From Zonotrichia leucophrys gambelii (lineage: Eukaryota; Chordata; Aves; Passeriformes; Passerellidae): a stretch of 64,000 nucleotides of DNA. The notes under the pieces are model-generated. The model was not told where the DNA came from and made no database searches. It was given only the letters and a program-made list of their open reading frames with translations. Location: assembly GCF_028769735.1 (NCBI RefSeq), contig NC_088177.1, positions 38,278,870 through 38,342,869 on the forward strand, written 5' to 3'. A program made the position numbers and the translations under genes. Shown piece by piece: positions 22,386-33,410 of the stretch. How positions within the stretch are numbered: position 1 is the first letter of the stretch; every line of letters starts with the position of its first letter.

Positions 22386-22484
22386 AGGATGGGGCTTGGA
22401 GCACCCTGGCACAGTGGAAGTGTCCCTGTTCATGGCAGGGAGGGCCACTGGATGGGCTTTAAGGTCCCTTCCAACCCAGACCCA
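22386..22484 (+). mobile_element. CR1 LINE 3'-end fragment
   Basis: The blocks 'gatggggcttggagcaccc', 'tccctgttcatggcaggg' and 'ggtcccttccaaccc' give a sense CR1 3' terminus. Confidence 0.85.
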
Positions 22485-23217
22485 AAAATGATAATTTTAT
22501 ACACAGAGCCAAGTTCCTCCTCTCAGCAGTGCTTGGGATTTGTTGTGGGGCAGGTGTTGGTTTTTGGTTTGTCAGTGTCTATCCACCCACCTTTGATATT
22601 AAAATACTAAACTGGATGAAAATATTCCTCCCTCCTATAGTGGCCCAGGTTTTATTTAAAAACAAGGAGCGTGTGCAAAGTGAAATTTGTCACTGTAAAA
22701 CATTAAAAAAAAAAAAAATCGTAACCAGGCCTTTGAAACCTCAAAGATGTTGTGGGATTGGTTTTGGCAGGAAATGAAAAAATTTCCTTTTCCTTGATAT
22801 TCTTCTCTTTGCCTTTTAATTTTTTTATATTATTATTATTTTTCCTAAGACGATGCAATTTCCTGACTCTCCCTGATCCGAGCTGTGCAATCAAAGGGAA
22901 GGGAAGACAAACTGGGACAGCTCCTTCCTGTAAGGAAATGATTTCCAATCTTTATTTGAATGCCCCATTGCTTTGCAGGCCTCATCCTTCAGATATGCCT
23001 GGAAGTGTTCTTTGGCAAAGGTCCTTCCTGCAGAGAGAGACAGGCTGGGCATGGAGGGGAGAGAGGAACGGCCCCAGGTGGGGAAAAGGCTCCCAAGCAA
23101 AGTTCCCTGAGTTTTGCAGCAATTTCTTATAATCCAAACAGTGCTTTGTGTTTATTTTTTGCCATCATAGCCTGGCTTGTGTATTCAAGCAATTCCTTTT
23201 CTTATCTGATCAATATG
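22485..23217. other. Unique noncoding sequence
   Basis: No gene is recognised. A short A13 run and T-rich stretches lie at 22700-22860. Confidence 0.5.
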
Positions 23218-23450
23218 AATCCTGGAATGGTTTGGGTTGGAAGGGAGCTCAAAGTTCAGCCCATTCCACCCCTGCCATGGGCAGGGACACCTTCCACTGT
23301 CCAAGGCTGCTCCAAGACCCATCCAGCCTGGCCTTGGGCACTGCCAGGGGCAGCCACAGCTTCCCTGCTCACCCTGTGCCAGGGCCTCAGCACCCTCAAA
23401 ATTTATTCCCAAAGCTTTATCTAAATCTCTTTGAGTTTGGCTCTTCCAGG
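23218..23450 (-). mobile_element. CR1 LINE 3'-end fragment
   Basis: The plus strand starts 'aatggtttgggttggaaggg' and continues with 'ccatgggcagggacacctt', 'tccagcctggccttgg' and, near the far end, 'ttatctaaatctc'. About 230 bp of the antisense 3' end is retained, one of the cleaner copies. Confidence 0.92.
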
Positions 23451-24216
23451 CCTAATTCTGGGAGTAATTAAAACTTGCTCCACTTGCAAACGGGAATATT
23501 TTGCATCTTTCAAACCAGCCTTGGGTGTTAGCAGCAGTTGCTGGCAGGGAAACCAAGCAGGAAATGCAGGAAACTTCCCCAAAACCAGATTTTCCAAGAG
23601 GATGCAAAGCTTTATGCTTCAAGCACTCCCCAAAAAAATTATGGAAGGCTGCCATGGTGTAGTTTGGTTGGGAATGGGGTTTCAGAAAGCTTTGTGACTG
23701 TGCTGGAAAATGCTCCTAGACTTGATGCTGACAGACTCTGCCAGCAGGACTTGGAGCCATTTTGGAAGCAGGAAAAGACTGGGAAATCTGTCACTGGCAG
23801 CAGCTTTCCAGCCACATCTGAAGCAGCATTATGAAAGGGGTCTGGTCAGGGTTCCCACATCAAAATGGTCAGCCACAGATCCAGACCTGGGGAGTCTCAT
23901 CCCAACTGCAGCCCAGCTCTCCAAAGGCTTGGATTTGCAGCTCTATTTTCAGCCCCCTTGTAATGGGAAAATGGATTTTATTTTGGATGATCCCCAGGAG
24001 TTTCTCTGTCTTGCAAACTTCTGATTCCCAGATTTGTGTGCAGCACAGAGCAGGAGGTTGGAAACCTGATATTTTTTTTTTTCAAGCTTTATGTTCTTTC
24101 TGCATAATCCAACTGCTTCTGCTTTTGGCTGGCTCAAATTTCCCGTTAGGGAAAAAAGTGGGAAAATTTATTTGCATGTTCTTTGAAAATACAAAGAAAT
24201 TTGCTTATGAACAAAG
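23451..24216. other. Unique noncoding sequence
   Basis: No gene is recognised. Confidence 0.5.
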
Positions 24217-24353
24217 GCCTGGATCCCTGGAAGTGCCCAAGGCCAGGCTGGACAGGGCTTGGAGCAACCTGGGATAGTGGAATGTGCCCTGCCCATGGCA
24301 GGGGGTGGGATAAGATGAGCTTTGGTGTCCCTCCCAACCCAAGGGATTCCATG
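24217..24353 (+). mobile_element. CR1 LINE 3'-end fragment
   Basis: The blocks 'ctggatccctggaagtgccc', 'cagggcttggagcaacctgg' and 'gcccatggcagggggtggga' are followed by a 'ccctcccaaccc' end. Sense orientation. Confidence 0.88.
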
Positions 24354-24623
24354 AGAGCTCAGCCCAAGAACCTTTTAGTCAGATCCTGGTCCTTATTTTC
24401 ATTTTCAGCCAAATAAATTTCTCTCTGTTTCAAGAGTTACAGCCTGATCTAAGGAAAAGAAAATGTAATTCTTATGGAACTTCTTAACAACAGGTTGCCT
24501 TTGTCATTTACTGGGTGTTTTGCAGTATAAAACCTCCCAAATACTTGGGAAATGTTCCCTTTAATGCCCTTATGGAACCATTCTCTTGCCCCTGCAAAAA
24601 GCCAGCAGGAAATCATTCGTACA

Positions 24624-24670
24624 TGAAATTGATGATCTTAGAGGTCTTTTCCAGCCCTAATGATTCTGTG
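24624..24670 (+). mobile_element. Very short CR1 3' terminus
   Basis: 'gatgatcttagaggtctttt', 'ccagccctaa' and 'tgattctgtg' make up only the last 45 bp or so of a CR1, including one 3'-terminal repeat unit. Confidence 0.75.
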
Positions 24671-25009
24671 CTGTTCACTATTTAAACAGCATGTTCAGTA
24701 TCAGTAGGTGCTGAGGAAATATGGTGTTTTAGACTAGAATTATTTGACTTGTAAAACTTTAAGGGAATGTTGAAAACCATTCTGGCACTGGCTAGAGGAA
24801 AATAGAGGATTTGAGCTTCTAGTAGGATTTTTTTTCCTGCTTCTTTCCAAAAATGGCAGCTTCTAATGCACATATTTGAGACTCCTCGGTATTTATCACG
24901 GCCTTATCGAGGGATCATTTTCAGGGACTTTGAAAAAGCAGAGGGAAAAGGGTTTAAATCACTAAAAACCCTATTTAAAAACCTATTTAAATCATTTAAA
25001 TCTACGTAA
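24671..25009. other. AT-rich unique sequence
   Basis: No gene is recognised. 24960-25009 repeats 'tatttaaa/catttaaatc' words. Confidence 0.45.
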
Positions 25010-25455
25010 ATCACAGAATTGTTTAGGTGGGAAAAGCCCTCTAAGACCATCAAGTCCAATAATTCCCCCAGCACTGCCGCAGTGTCTTCTTACCCATATA
25101 GCTTTTAAATCCCTCTGGGAATGGGGAATTGCCCACCACTGCCTGGGCAGCCCCTTATAAGGCCTGGCAATCTTTTCCATGATGGAATTTTTCCCAATCT
25201 CCAATCCAAACTTCCCCTGGCCCAGCCTGAGGCCGTTCCCTCTGCTCCTGTCCCTGTTCTCCGGAGCACAGCCCCAGGCTGTCCCCTCCTGTCAGGGAAT
25301 TCCACAGAGGGAAAAGATCCCCTGGAGCCTCCTTTGCTCCAGGCTGAGCCCCTTCCCAGCTCCCTCAGCCCCTCCATTCCCTTCCCTGGCCATTCTCCAG
25401 CCCCTCAGTGTCTTCATTGGAACAAGAGGGCCAGGGCTGGGCACAGGCTGTGGAA
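25010..25455 (-). mobile_element. CR1 LINE 3'-end fragment, longest in the window
   Basis: The antisense CR1 starts 'tcacagaattgtttaggtgg' and passes through 'aagaccatcaagtccaa', 'cactgcctgggcagcccct', 'ccaatctccaatccaaac', 'gaggccgttccctctgctc', 'ggagcctcctttgctccagg' and 'gggctgggcacagg'. At about 445 bp it retains more of the 3' region than its neighbours. Its block sequence differs from the 438 and 23218 types, so it is another subfamily. Confidence 0.9.
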
Positions 25456-25987
25456 GGAACTGGGTGTTATTTTGTAATATTTTCCACCAATTCCACAATT
25501 TTAAATTTCTTTCCCCGCTATTTTCCAGCTGCCAGCCCTCCCTCTGCTCTCAGCTCAGCCTCTTTCCCTCGTTGAGTGTCTGCAAACAGTTTGATCAGCT
25601 GTACCATCCCAAAAGCTTCATTCGTCCTGGGAAATGAGGCAGTGGGAGCTCTGCAGGTGCACAAAGGCTGGTGGTGAGTTTGGAATTAAGGGGAGGCACC
25701 TCCAAGCACCTCCTTTCCACAGGAGCAGGGCAGGACAGACTTTGCAGGCCAGAGGACACAGCCAGCTCTGGATTTTGGGCCTGCTGCATCTGCCTGGATG
25801 GTAAACGGTTTGTCTTGCCCTTCACCAGGATGTGTGCTCTCTGTGCAAGGTTAGAAAATTGAGGAATAAGGAAAAGAAACTTCACACAAATATTCTTTTC
25901 ACCGTCACTTCACATCTGTCATTTTTTTTCCAGCCTGGAGAAGAGAAGGCTGTGGGGTTTTCCAATGAGGGAAAGCCACAAGGAACA
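25456..25987. other. Unique noncoding sequence
   Basis: No gene is recognised. Confidence 0.5.
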
Positions 25988-26270
25988 TGGAGAGAGACAA
26001 TTTATAGAGGATGTAGTGATAGGAAAAAGGGCAATGGCTTCCCACTTGCACAGAGAAGGTTTAGGTGGGATTTGGGGAGAAATTCCTCCCTGTGAGGGTG
26101 GGGAAGCTGAGGTGAAGTTGTGGCTGCCCCTGGATCACTGCAAGTGCCCCAGGGCAGGCTGGATGGGGCTTGGAGCAGCCTGGGATGGTGGAAAGTGTCC
26201 CTGCCTGTGTCAGGGGGTGGGATGGGATGTGTTTTGAGGAAATTTCCCACTCAGACCGTTCTGATTCTGC
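25988..26270 (+). mobile_element. CR1 LINE 3'-end fragment
   Basis: The sense blocks are 'gtagtgataggaaaaagg', 'gcaatggctt', 'gaaattcctccctgtgaggg', 'gctggatggggcttggagc' and a 'tgattctg' tail. Confidence 0.9.
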
Positions 26271-27898
26271 TTTCAGGGCCTTTTCTGACAAGCTCAGGGG
26301 GTTTTGGAGTTCCTTCTGCTCTGCAGCAGCACACAGGGCAGAACATCCCTGCTCTGCAATAAATCACTGCTGCCCAGGGGCCTGCGGGCTTCAGGAAAAA
26401 AAACACTGGGAGCTCTCTCTGGCCCAGGATGAATCTCTGTGTGTATTTACACACACACACATATAATGCATGTGTCTATAGATCCTCAATGGATCAGTGA
26501 AAGGAGCCTGTCTAGGACCACAGCATGCAGCTTTTCCCTGCCAGCAGCCTTTCCCCCAGGCTGGGCTTCCACGTGGGGACCAGATGGGCCCATCCCAAAA
26601 GTTCTGATCACTTCTCTACACTCTCTCTTAGGGTTTTTTTACCCCCCCACCCCACTGAAGAACAGCAGGAGCCACATGGGCCAACCCTGCAGCTGAGGCT
26701 GAGCAGGCACCAGGAGTGGCTGCTCACTCAGAATGCCATAAATAGCTAAAGAGCTGCTCCCAGCAGCAAACAGGGACATGTGAATTAGGAATAAACTCTC
26801 CCACCAGTCTGTAGACATTCCAGTTGCTTGTTTTAATATCTTCATGTGGCTTTTTCCCTCCCCTCTCTTTCGCTTTTCTTGGTGGGAGGTGACGCAGAGA
26901 ACAATGAGCAAGGGGCCCACTCTGGTTATCTGAAGCAAAATGAAAAACAAGAGGGGAAAAAAACAAAAAAAAAAAAAAAAAAAAAGAAAGGCTGGGATTC
27001 TTCAAAAGGAGCCTAGGAGAATTAGAGACCTCAGGCATTTTGGGAACTGCATATTCAGTTCTTTGAGGGGACCCTGAAAGAGCCCGTCCTCACGATGCTG
27101 GCAGAGGATTTGGGGATGCACTGCCAGCTTGGGGCCTTTGGATGAGCTTCCAAAACTTCCCTGAGCTGTCTCAGCGAGCCTCCCCTTCTTCTTGACAGCA
27201 ACCAAATCTGTCCAGAAAGTGGAATTCCATGGAATGAAATGTCCTCATGGGTTTTTTCTTTGCTTTTGTTCCAGATGAGGGAGAAAGGTCCAACTTTTTT
27301 CACTGAGTGGAAGTTTTTCTGAAATGGAGTCAGATGTGGAAAATTTATTGTAAAAACCAGGTAAATTTGATACAAATCATGGGCATCCAGGATGGAAGGA
27401 AAGGGTGGAATAACCAACAGAAAAAAGAAGAAACAAATCAGCTTTTGGGTCTGAACTTTGAGATTTTGCTGTCCAACTCCTTCAAAATCACAGTTCTCCC
27501 ACAAAGTCAAATTAATTGGGATGAATGGGAATTTTCTGTGGTTTACCTCAAGCACAGCCTGCTCTCACACCTGTGCCCATCATTATAACACAGAGCTGAT
27601 ATGGACCTCCAAAATTTGGGCTCCAGCTCTGAGTCTGGCCCTGCTTTGAGCAGGAGGGGAGATTAGAGACCTACTGAGGTCGCTTTGGACTTTGGAGATG
27701 TCCACAGCCCACGGAAAAAAGTGATTTTGCTAAAAGATCAAGAAGGAGGAAGGAGAAGGGAGGAAAAAAGCAAGAGAGGAGAATTAAACCAGGGGTAGAG
27801 GAACACGTTTTATCAAAGCCACGCCTAGAAGGAAAAAACACTTCCCAGGCTGAAAATTTAAAATCCCTTCCATCTTTTCTTCCAAAATAGCTCCAAAG
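26271..27898. other. Unique noncoding sequence with a short (CA)n and an A run
   Basis: No gene is recognised. A short CA/TA run lies at about 26448-26465 and an A run of about 20 at about 26964-26985. The 166-codon minus frame at 27055-27555 has a Phe-rich low-complexity part and no domain. Confidence 0.5.
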
Positions 27899-27960
27899 TG
27901 ATGGTTTGGGTTTGAAGGATCTTTAAAGTCATCTAGTCCACCCTCAAATAATGTCTTCCA
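27899..27960 (-). mobile_element. Short CR1 3'-end fragment
   Basis: 'tgatggtttgggtttgaagg' and 'atctttaaagtcatctagtcc' match the antisense CR1 3' end. It loses similarity within about 60 bp. Confidence 0.75.
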
Positions 27961-28339
27961 GCCACCTAGTGGACCTCAGCTCAGCAGTGGAGAAAGGATT
28001 TTCCAGGTGTGATGTCTTTGGGAAAGAGACACCTCTGACTGTGGGTGCACCTATTGATGGGGAAGGCACAGGCTCATTAAGCAATAGGCCACTAACTTTT
28101 CCCTCTTTGCTCCACAGAGAGGGGAGGAAAAGGCAGCCAGAATTCCCGACTCAGATGGAGGAGCCCCTGCATGGATCCACAGGGAAGAGCAGGCTCAGCA
28201 CCCCATGGCAGAGGGAGCACTCAACAGATTGGGAGGTTTAGTGAGCTGAGAAGAAGCATTTTGATGATCCAGCACTGATTTTCCCTGGAAATCTTGGAGC
28301 TGCATAAAAATCTGATGGTGATTCTTCAGAGAATCCATA
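27961..28339. other. Unique noncoding sequence
   Basis: Nothing recognised. Confidence 0.45.
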
Positions 28340-28426
28340 ACAGAGAGGTCTAGTTTGGAAGGAACCTTGGAGACCTTCTCAATCCATGGGCAGGATTGAC
28401 TTCCACTAAAACAGGTTGTTCCAAGA
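28340..28426 (-). mobile_element. Degraded CR1 3'-end fragment
   Basis: 'gtctagtttggaaggaacct', 'ccatgggcagga' and 'aaaacaggttgttccaag' follow antisense CR1 order but with many substitutions. Confidence 0.65.
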
Positions 28427-28939
28427 ATATTGTTGGTCTGAGAAGGAAATCAGAGCTCAAAGCCACCCAGCCTGAAGGGACAGCAGTGTGGCCTTGGTGC
28501 TGGTGTGGTGTGAGGTGGAGGCAGAGCTGCCTCACAATGTTCAGTGCCGGAATTCCAAGAGTTCTCGGCTCTGGCTCAGCCCAGCCTCATTCCAAGGCAG
28601 CAGGAAGGGCTGACAGGGAGCCAGCAGGGCTCTTGCAATCCCTTTGGCTCCCCTAATTACTTCTGGCTGCTCTGGAAGCCCCGAGGAGTTCAAAGGGACG
28701 AGGCTGGGTTTGCGCGGGGCTGTCTCTCCTCATCTCCCATCCCGGCTTCCCAGCCCATGGTGGTCCAAAAGGGATTGAAGAAAACATTAAAATATATTAC
28801 AAATGCACATTCCCACACAGACAAAGGCAAGGAAAATGGAGAGAAATCAAAGGGCTAAGTGAACAATGGAAATTCAGCTTTTATTTGCCTCTTTGTTTTT
28901 TGTTTTTTTTTTTTTTTGGCTGTAAATGGAAAAACATGT
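28427..28939. other. Unique noncoding sequence
   Basis: No gene is recognised. T-rich at about 28890-28918. Confidence 0.45.
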
Positions 28940-29210
28940 GTGGGAGATGGAGCTGGCTTCTCCAAAAGGAGAAATGACACTTCTTGGGGTAGGTTTAGAT
29001 GGGATATATGGAAGAAATTCTTCTCTGAGAGGGGTTGAGGCCCTGGCCCAGGGTGCCCAGAGCAGCTGTGGCTGCCCCTGCATCCCTGGAAGTGTCCAAA
29101 GTTAGGCTGGATGGGGCTTGGAGCAACCTGGGACAGTGGAAGGTGTCCCTGCCATGGCAGGGGTGGAATGGGCTGAATTTAAGGTCCCTCCAACCCATAC
29201 TATTCTGGGG
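28940..29210 (+). mobile_element. CR1 LINE 3'-end fragment
   Basis: The sense blocks are 'gtaggtttagatgggatat', 'gaagaaattcttctctgaga', 'gggtgcccagagcagctgtgg', 'gctggatggggcttggagc', 'tgccatggcaggggtgg' and 'aaggtccctccaaccc'. It has the same extent as the 25988, 50050 and 58268 copies. Confidence 0.92.
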
Positions 29211-32200
29211 TGAAAGAAGAGAGTTTCTGGTCCAGGCTAAGCAGAAAAAGCCCATTTTGCTCTTGGTGGAGGTTTGATGGAGGTGTCTCCTTGTGCCAGG
29301 GAGAGTGCTGGCAGCTCAGATGGGATGAGGAAAGCTAGGCTGGGAATTGATGCTCTCCATACCCCATGGATGGGAAGCAAAACAGGGCTCTGGAACCAGA
29401 GCAGTGAATGTTCCAGGGGATTTTTCCTCTTTCCCAGAGCACTGCCCACTTTCCTGGGCTCTTTTGGGTTGGAAGAGTGAAATAATCACAGGGTTTCTCC
29501 TCTTAAGGCTGTTGGGAATGCTCCTGCATGACTCCACATCCTAAAAGACAAGGAAAGATGGATTTTATCCCGCTAGACATCATCAACCCATGGATCTTCT
29601 GAGCAGCGGGGAGCAAGGACAGTGGGGGGCTCTTTATCCATCAGGGGATCATCCCATTTGTTCAGCTCTTGGGACACAGTGGTGGCCCTGAGCCCCAGAG
29701 GGTTTTCCAGGCATGACGCTTGAAAAACACATCCCAGAGCTGGGTTAACCCTGACCAGCGTGGACAGCTCTGGGTGGAGCAGACATGGCATCATCACACA
29801 AATTTAAGTGATTTTGGCAAAACTGTTCTGGCCAAAAGGAGGTTGGCTTTGTTCGCTGATTTTCTCCCATTTCAACCCCGAAGAAAATGGGGATTTCCAG
29901 CCAGCCAGGCAGCTCTGCCTGTGCTTGAGCAGGCTTTTAGTAAGCTTTAGAGGCTGGCAATTGGGGTGGTAAAGCCACTTTATGGGCTGTTATTCACAGT
30001 GCTCTGCTCAGAGGCAGCAAAACTCATTATGTGTAGGAACGCTCCCGTGCACCCACGCAGGGAACCTTTCATGCTCCCCCTTTTCCGGCTCCCCAGCGAT
30101 AAAAACACATTATTGGGGGGAAAAAAACAACAAAACAAAAGCCTCAGAGCGAGCTGCTGGTCCTCTCAGCCTTCAGGCTCCCGTGCTGGAGGTTTTATTT
30201 GGCTGCTGAGGTCCTGTGGATGGCTGCAGAACAGGCACTTGGGTTTTAGGAAGTCGGCCAGTATGGTGCACTCTCTGTTTTTTATTTAGCTGCGCATTAA
30301 ATGTTCCCCTTTGCCCCAGGTTTTATTAAGGAGAAATTAAAGGGAGCCTTGTTAAGCTGGGGACATGAAAGGAGAGCAGGCCGTCCTGCTGGGCCGGAGA
30401 AACAACCTCAGGATCAACTCCACAATTAGCCCAGTTCTGCTGGCCCGGTATAATTATGGGTATCACAGCCTGCAAAGGGCATGGGAACAGCAGGAAACTC
30501 CTCTCAGAGAAAACTGGGGAGAAATAAAGGCTGAGAGGGACTTTGGAGTTCATCAGAGCTCCCAGCTGGAGGATGTCGGCCCACGCTGGGTTTGTGGGGT
30601 GGTGGAGATCCCTGCATGATCCTTCCCTGATATCCCAACATTTCCCTGTAAATTTGGGCACATTTTGTTACCTCTAGCAAGTGGAAACACCAAAGCCCAC
30701 CAATGTCCCAGCCAGCTCTCATGGCCGTGAGTGAAAAACTCCAAGAAGTGAAGGCCCTGTGGAGGAGGCCCTCAGGACACAAAACACCAGAGGCTTTCCA
30801 AAGGTGCATGGAATGATGTCCTGAGTGTTGAATTCATGTTCCCCACTGCCTTGGCTTCTCCAGCCTCTCCCACTGCTTTGACTGAACCGCTGGTACCACA
30901 ATCAGGACTTTATTAGGCCTTGGTGATGTTTTTCCCCATGCCCAACCCAGTGCTGGAGTCTCTCAATGGCAGGAAAAGGCCCAAATTAGTTCGGTATTAA
31001 CTAATACTGAGAGCACCATCTGGTGGGCTGAGGGGCTGGGGAATGTGGCCATCAGAGCCAGGGATGGGCTTCTGCAAACATCCCAGAAATGCACCTGGGA
31101 TGGGGCCACCAGGAGGTTGTGGCTCTGCCTTCCCACAGCCACCTCCTGACAGGTTCGAGGAGAAGGTGGAAATAATGGCCAAACATCCCCAAATCCTTCC
31201 TGCTTTTGGATGGATGGAGCTTGATGTGCTCCCTGAAGTGTGGAAAAAACCTCTGAGTGGGATGACTAAACTCCTACCATAAACATCCATTTTCTCTTTC
31301 TTCTTTGGACTGCATCATCCTTGTGGGGCTTCTCCGGCTGTGATTCTTTGGAAGTGGATAAAATCTTAAAATCAGCTTTGTTGTGGCCATGGGCTCCATG
31401 GATCTGTGAGTGTATATTTAGACAGATTTCTCTCATATATAATATATATATAAATACCTATGAATTTTCAGCTGGCTGATATTCAATGTTCCCATCTGTA
31501 GCCTTCATCTGTGAGAGAGGGATTAAGCAGTGCCTGTGTTCCCTGGACCATCCTCACTATTCCTGTCCCTCATGGATTAATCCAGAGTCCTGTGAGATCC
31601 CATTAACCCTCCCACAGACCCTCCATGTGCTGTGCTCACAGAACCCAGGCATGGTGACCGCCAAAAAAGCAGATGAATCACATGAAAATTACACAGCATT
31701 TTTAAAACCCCAATCTTTTCCTTGACCTTTCAGCACAGCCCCAGAGCTCTGTGTGTGCTTCAGGGTTGGGAACATCCTCCCAGGATGTCACTTGGCTTTT
31801 TCCAGGCAGCTGATCCTCCTTTATCTGCAGGAAAACAGGTCAAAGATGCTCCTTAGAACTGGAGCTCCTTCCTCTGTCCTGTTTGCTGCTGGCCATGGCT
31901 CTGTCCCTCCTTTAGTCCACAACAGGGATAAACTATCCCAGGAATTTTTTTATGCTGTTATCATATAAATTTTGATCTGTCAAAGCATTTTCTATACAGG
32001 ACCTGTCAGGGAATGTGGTTTTTTGTTGTTTTTCTATGCCCTTGAGCTCAAAGATGTTTTGCTGTGGTTCTGCTGTGCACCTGCAGGAGGTGAAGGAGAT
32101 GTTGGCAGAGGTCAGACTGGAGATAAAAGTGGGATATAAGTGATTATAACCCACAAATTTGTCATATCTCAACTGGCTGGCATTGCTGAGTGTGTGCTGT

Positions 32201-33242
32201 GACTGTCTGGGGGCTCTGCAGAAGAAGCTGGGTGATGTTCCATAAAAGTTTTACAGGGAATTTTATTGTCATTCCTTGTTATGAGGATATCAGATGTTGT
32301 GAGGCTATCAGATATCTCATAGAGCCATGAATTAAATAATCCACGTGAATTATTTAAGAACAGGGGCAGCTGATGGTATTTTATCAGAGCTGGGTTTTGA
32401 TGCAATCAGCTCAGATGGAGCAGAAGAGAAAAACGAGTGCCAGGGGAATTTGCAGCCCTGCCTCTCCGGGATGCTGTTCCCTGGCTTGTTCCCAGGGCTC
32501 TCTGCTCCATCCTGCACTTGTGTCCTCCCTCTGCACCCTCCCCTCGAGGCTCAGGCACTTGTGGCACCAGTTCCCACGTCCCCTCAGAAGGAAGAATCCC
32601 AGAAGAAAACACATGAGGCATTTTTCTCATAGTTTTCATAGCGTGGCAGGTGGAAACGTGCAGGAAGAAAATCCAGCTGGGTGCACCCAGCCCTGCTGTC
32701 AGTGTCAAAGGTGCTCATGGAAGCTGCTCCTGAGCAAACAGCAAACAAGTCCCACCCAAAAAACATTTTTTGGCAGCAGCCTTGGGCAGGTTTCCCGACC
32801 TGGAGTGCTTTCCCCTGTGGGCTGAGAGCCCTGGGAATGCCAGAAGTGCCTTGTGGAGGTTTCCACACCTATTGCACAACCCCTTGCCCAGCTCACTGCT
32901 CAGTTTGCTTTGCCAACAGTGCAAACTTTGCCTTGGAGGGGAACCAAGGCACTCAAGGAGGCCAGGGGCAAGTGCTTAGCTCTCCCCCTTTCCCAGTCCT
33001 GTGCCAGTGTGACTGGGCTGCTGTCACTGCCACTCTGCCCTTGATGGGTGGGTGAAAGCTGCTCATCCCCCAGTGCCAGCCCCAGCTGAGCTGAGCCGTC
33101 CCCGTGCAGCTGTGCTGACCCCAGGCTCCAGATGTGCTGGCTGCTGTGTTTTGGGATCAGTGGGAGAGCCCAGAGCTGTGCTGCACACCAGCATCTCTGA
33201 CACAGCCCCTTGCCAGCAGCTTGGCATCTTCAGGAGGAGGTA
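29211..33242. other. Unique noncoding sequence
   Basis: 4 kb without a recognised gene or interspersed repeat. There is a short (TA)n run at about 31435-31453. Frames up to 150 codons (32373-32825, plus) overlap frames on the other strand and show no domain. 29980-30120 mixes AT-rich and CpG-containing sequence and could be tested for conservation. Confidence 0.45.
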
Positions 33243-33410
33243 AAACATGGAATATCCTGGGCTGGAGGGGACCCACAAGGATCAAACTCCAGCTCCTGGC
33301 CCTGCACAGACACCCCAACAATCCCACCCTGTGCATCCCTGGCAGTGTTATCCAAATTCTCCTTGGGCTCTGGCAGCCTGGGGCTGTGCCCATTCCCTGG
33401 GAGATGTGTG
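33243..33410 (-). mobile_element. CR1 LINE 3'-end fragment (438-type subfamily)
   Basis: 'atcctgggctggaggggac', 'ctgcacagacaccccaacaa', 'cccaccctgtgcatccctgg' and 'ctggcagcctggggctgtg' are in the same order as at 438-712 and 53794-54070. Confidence 0.9.
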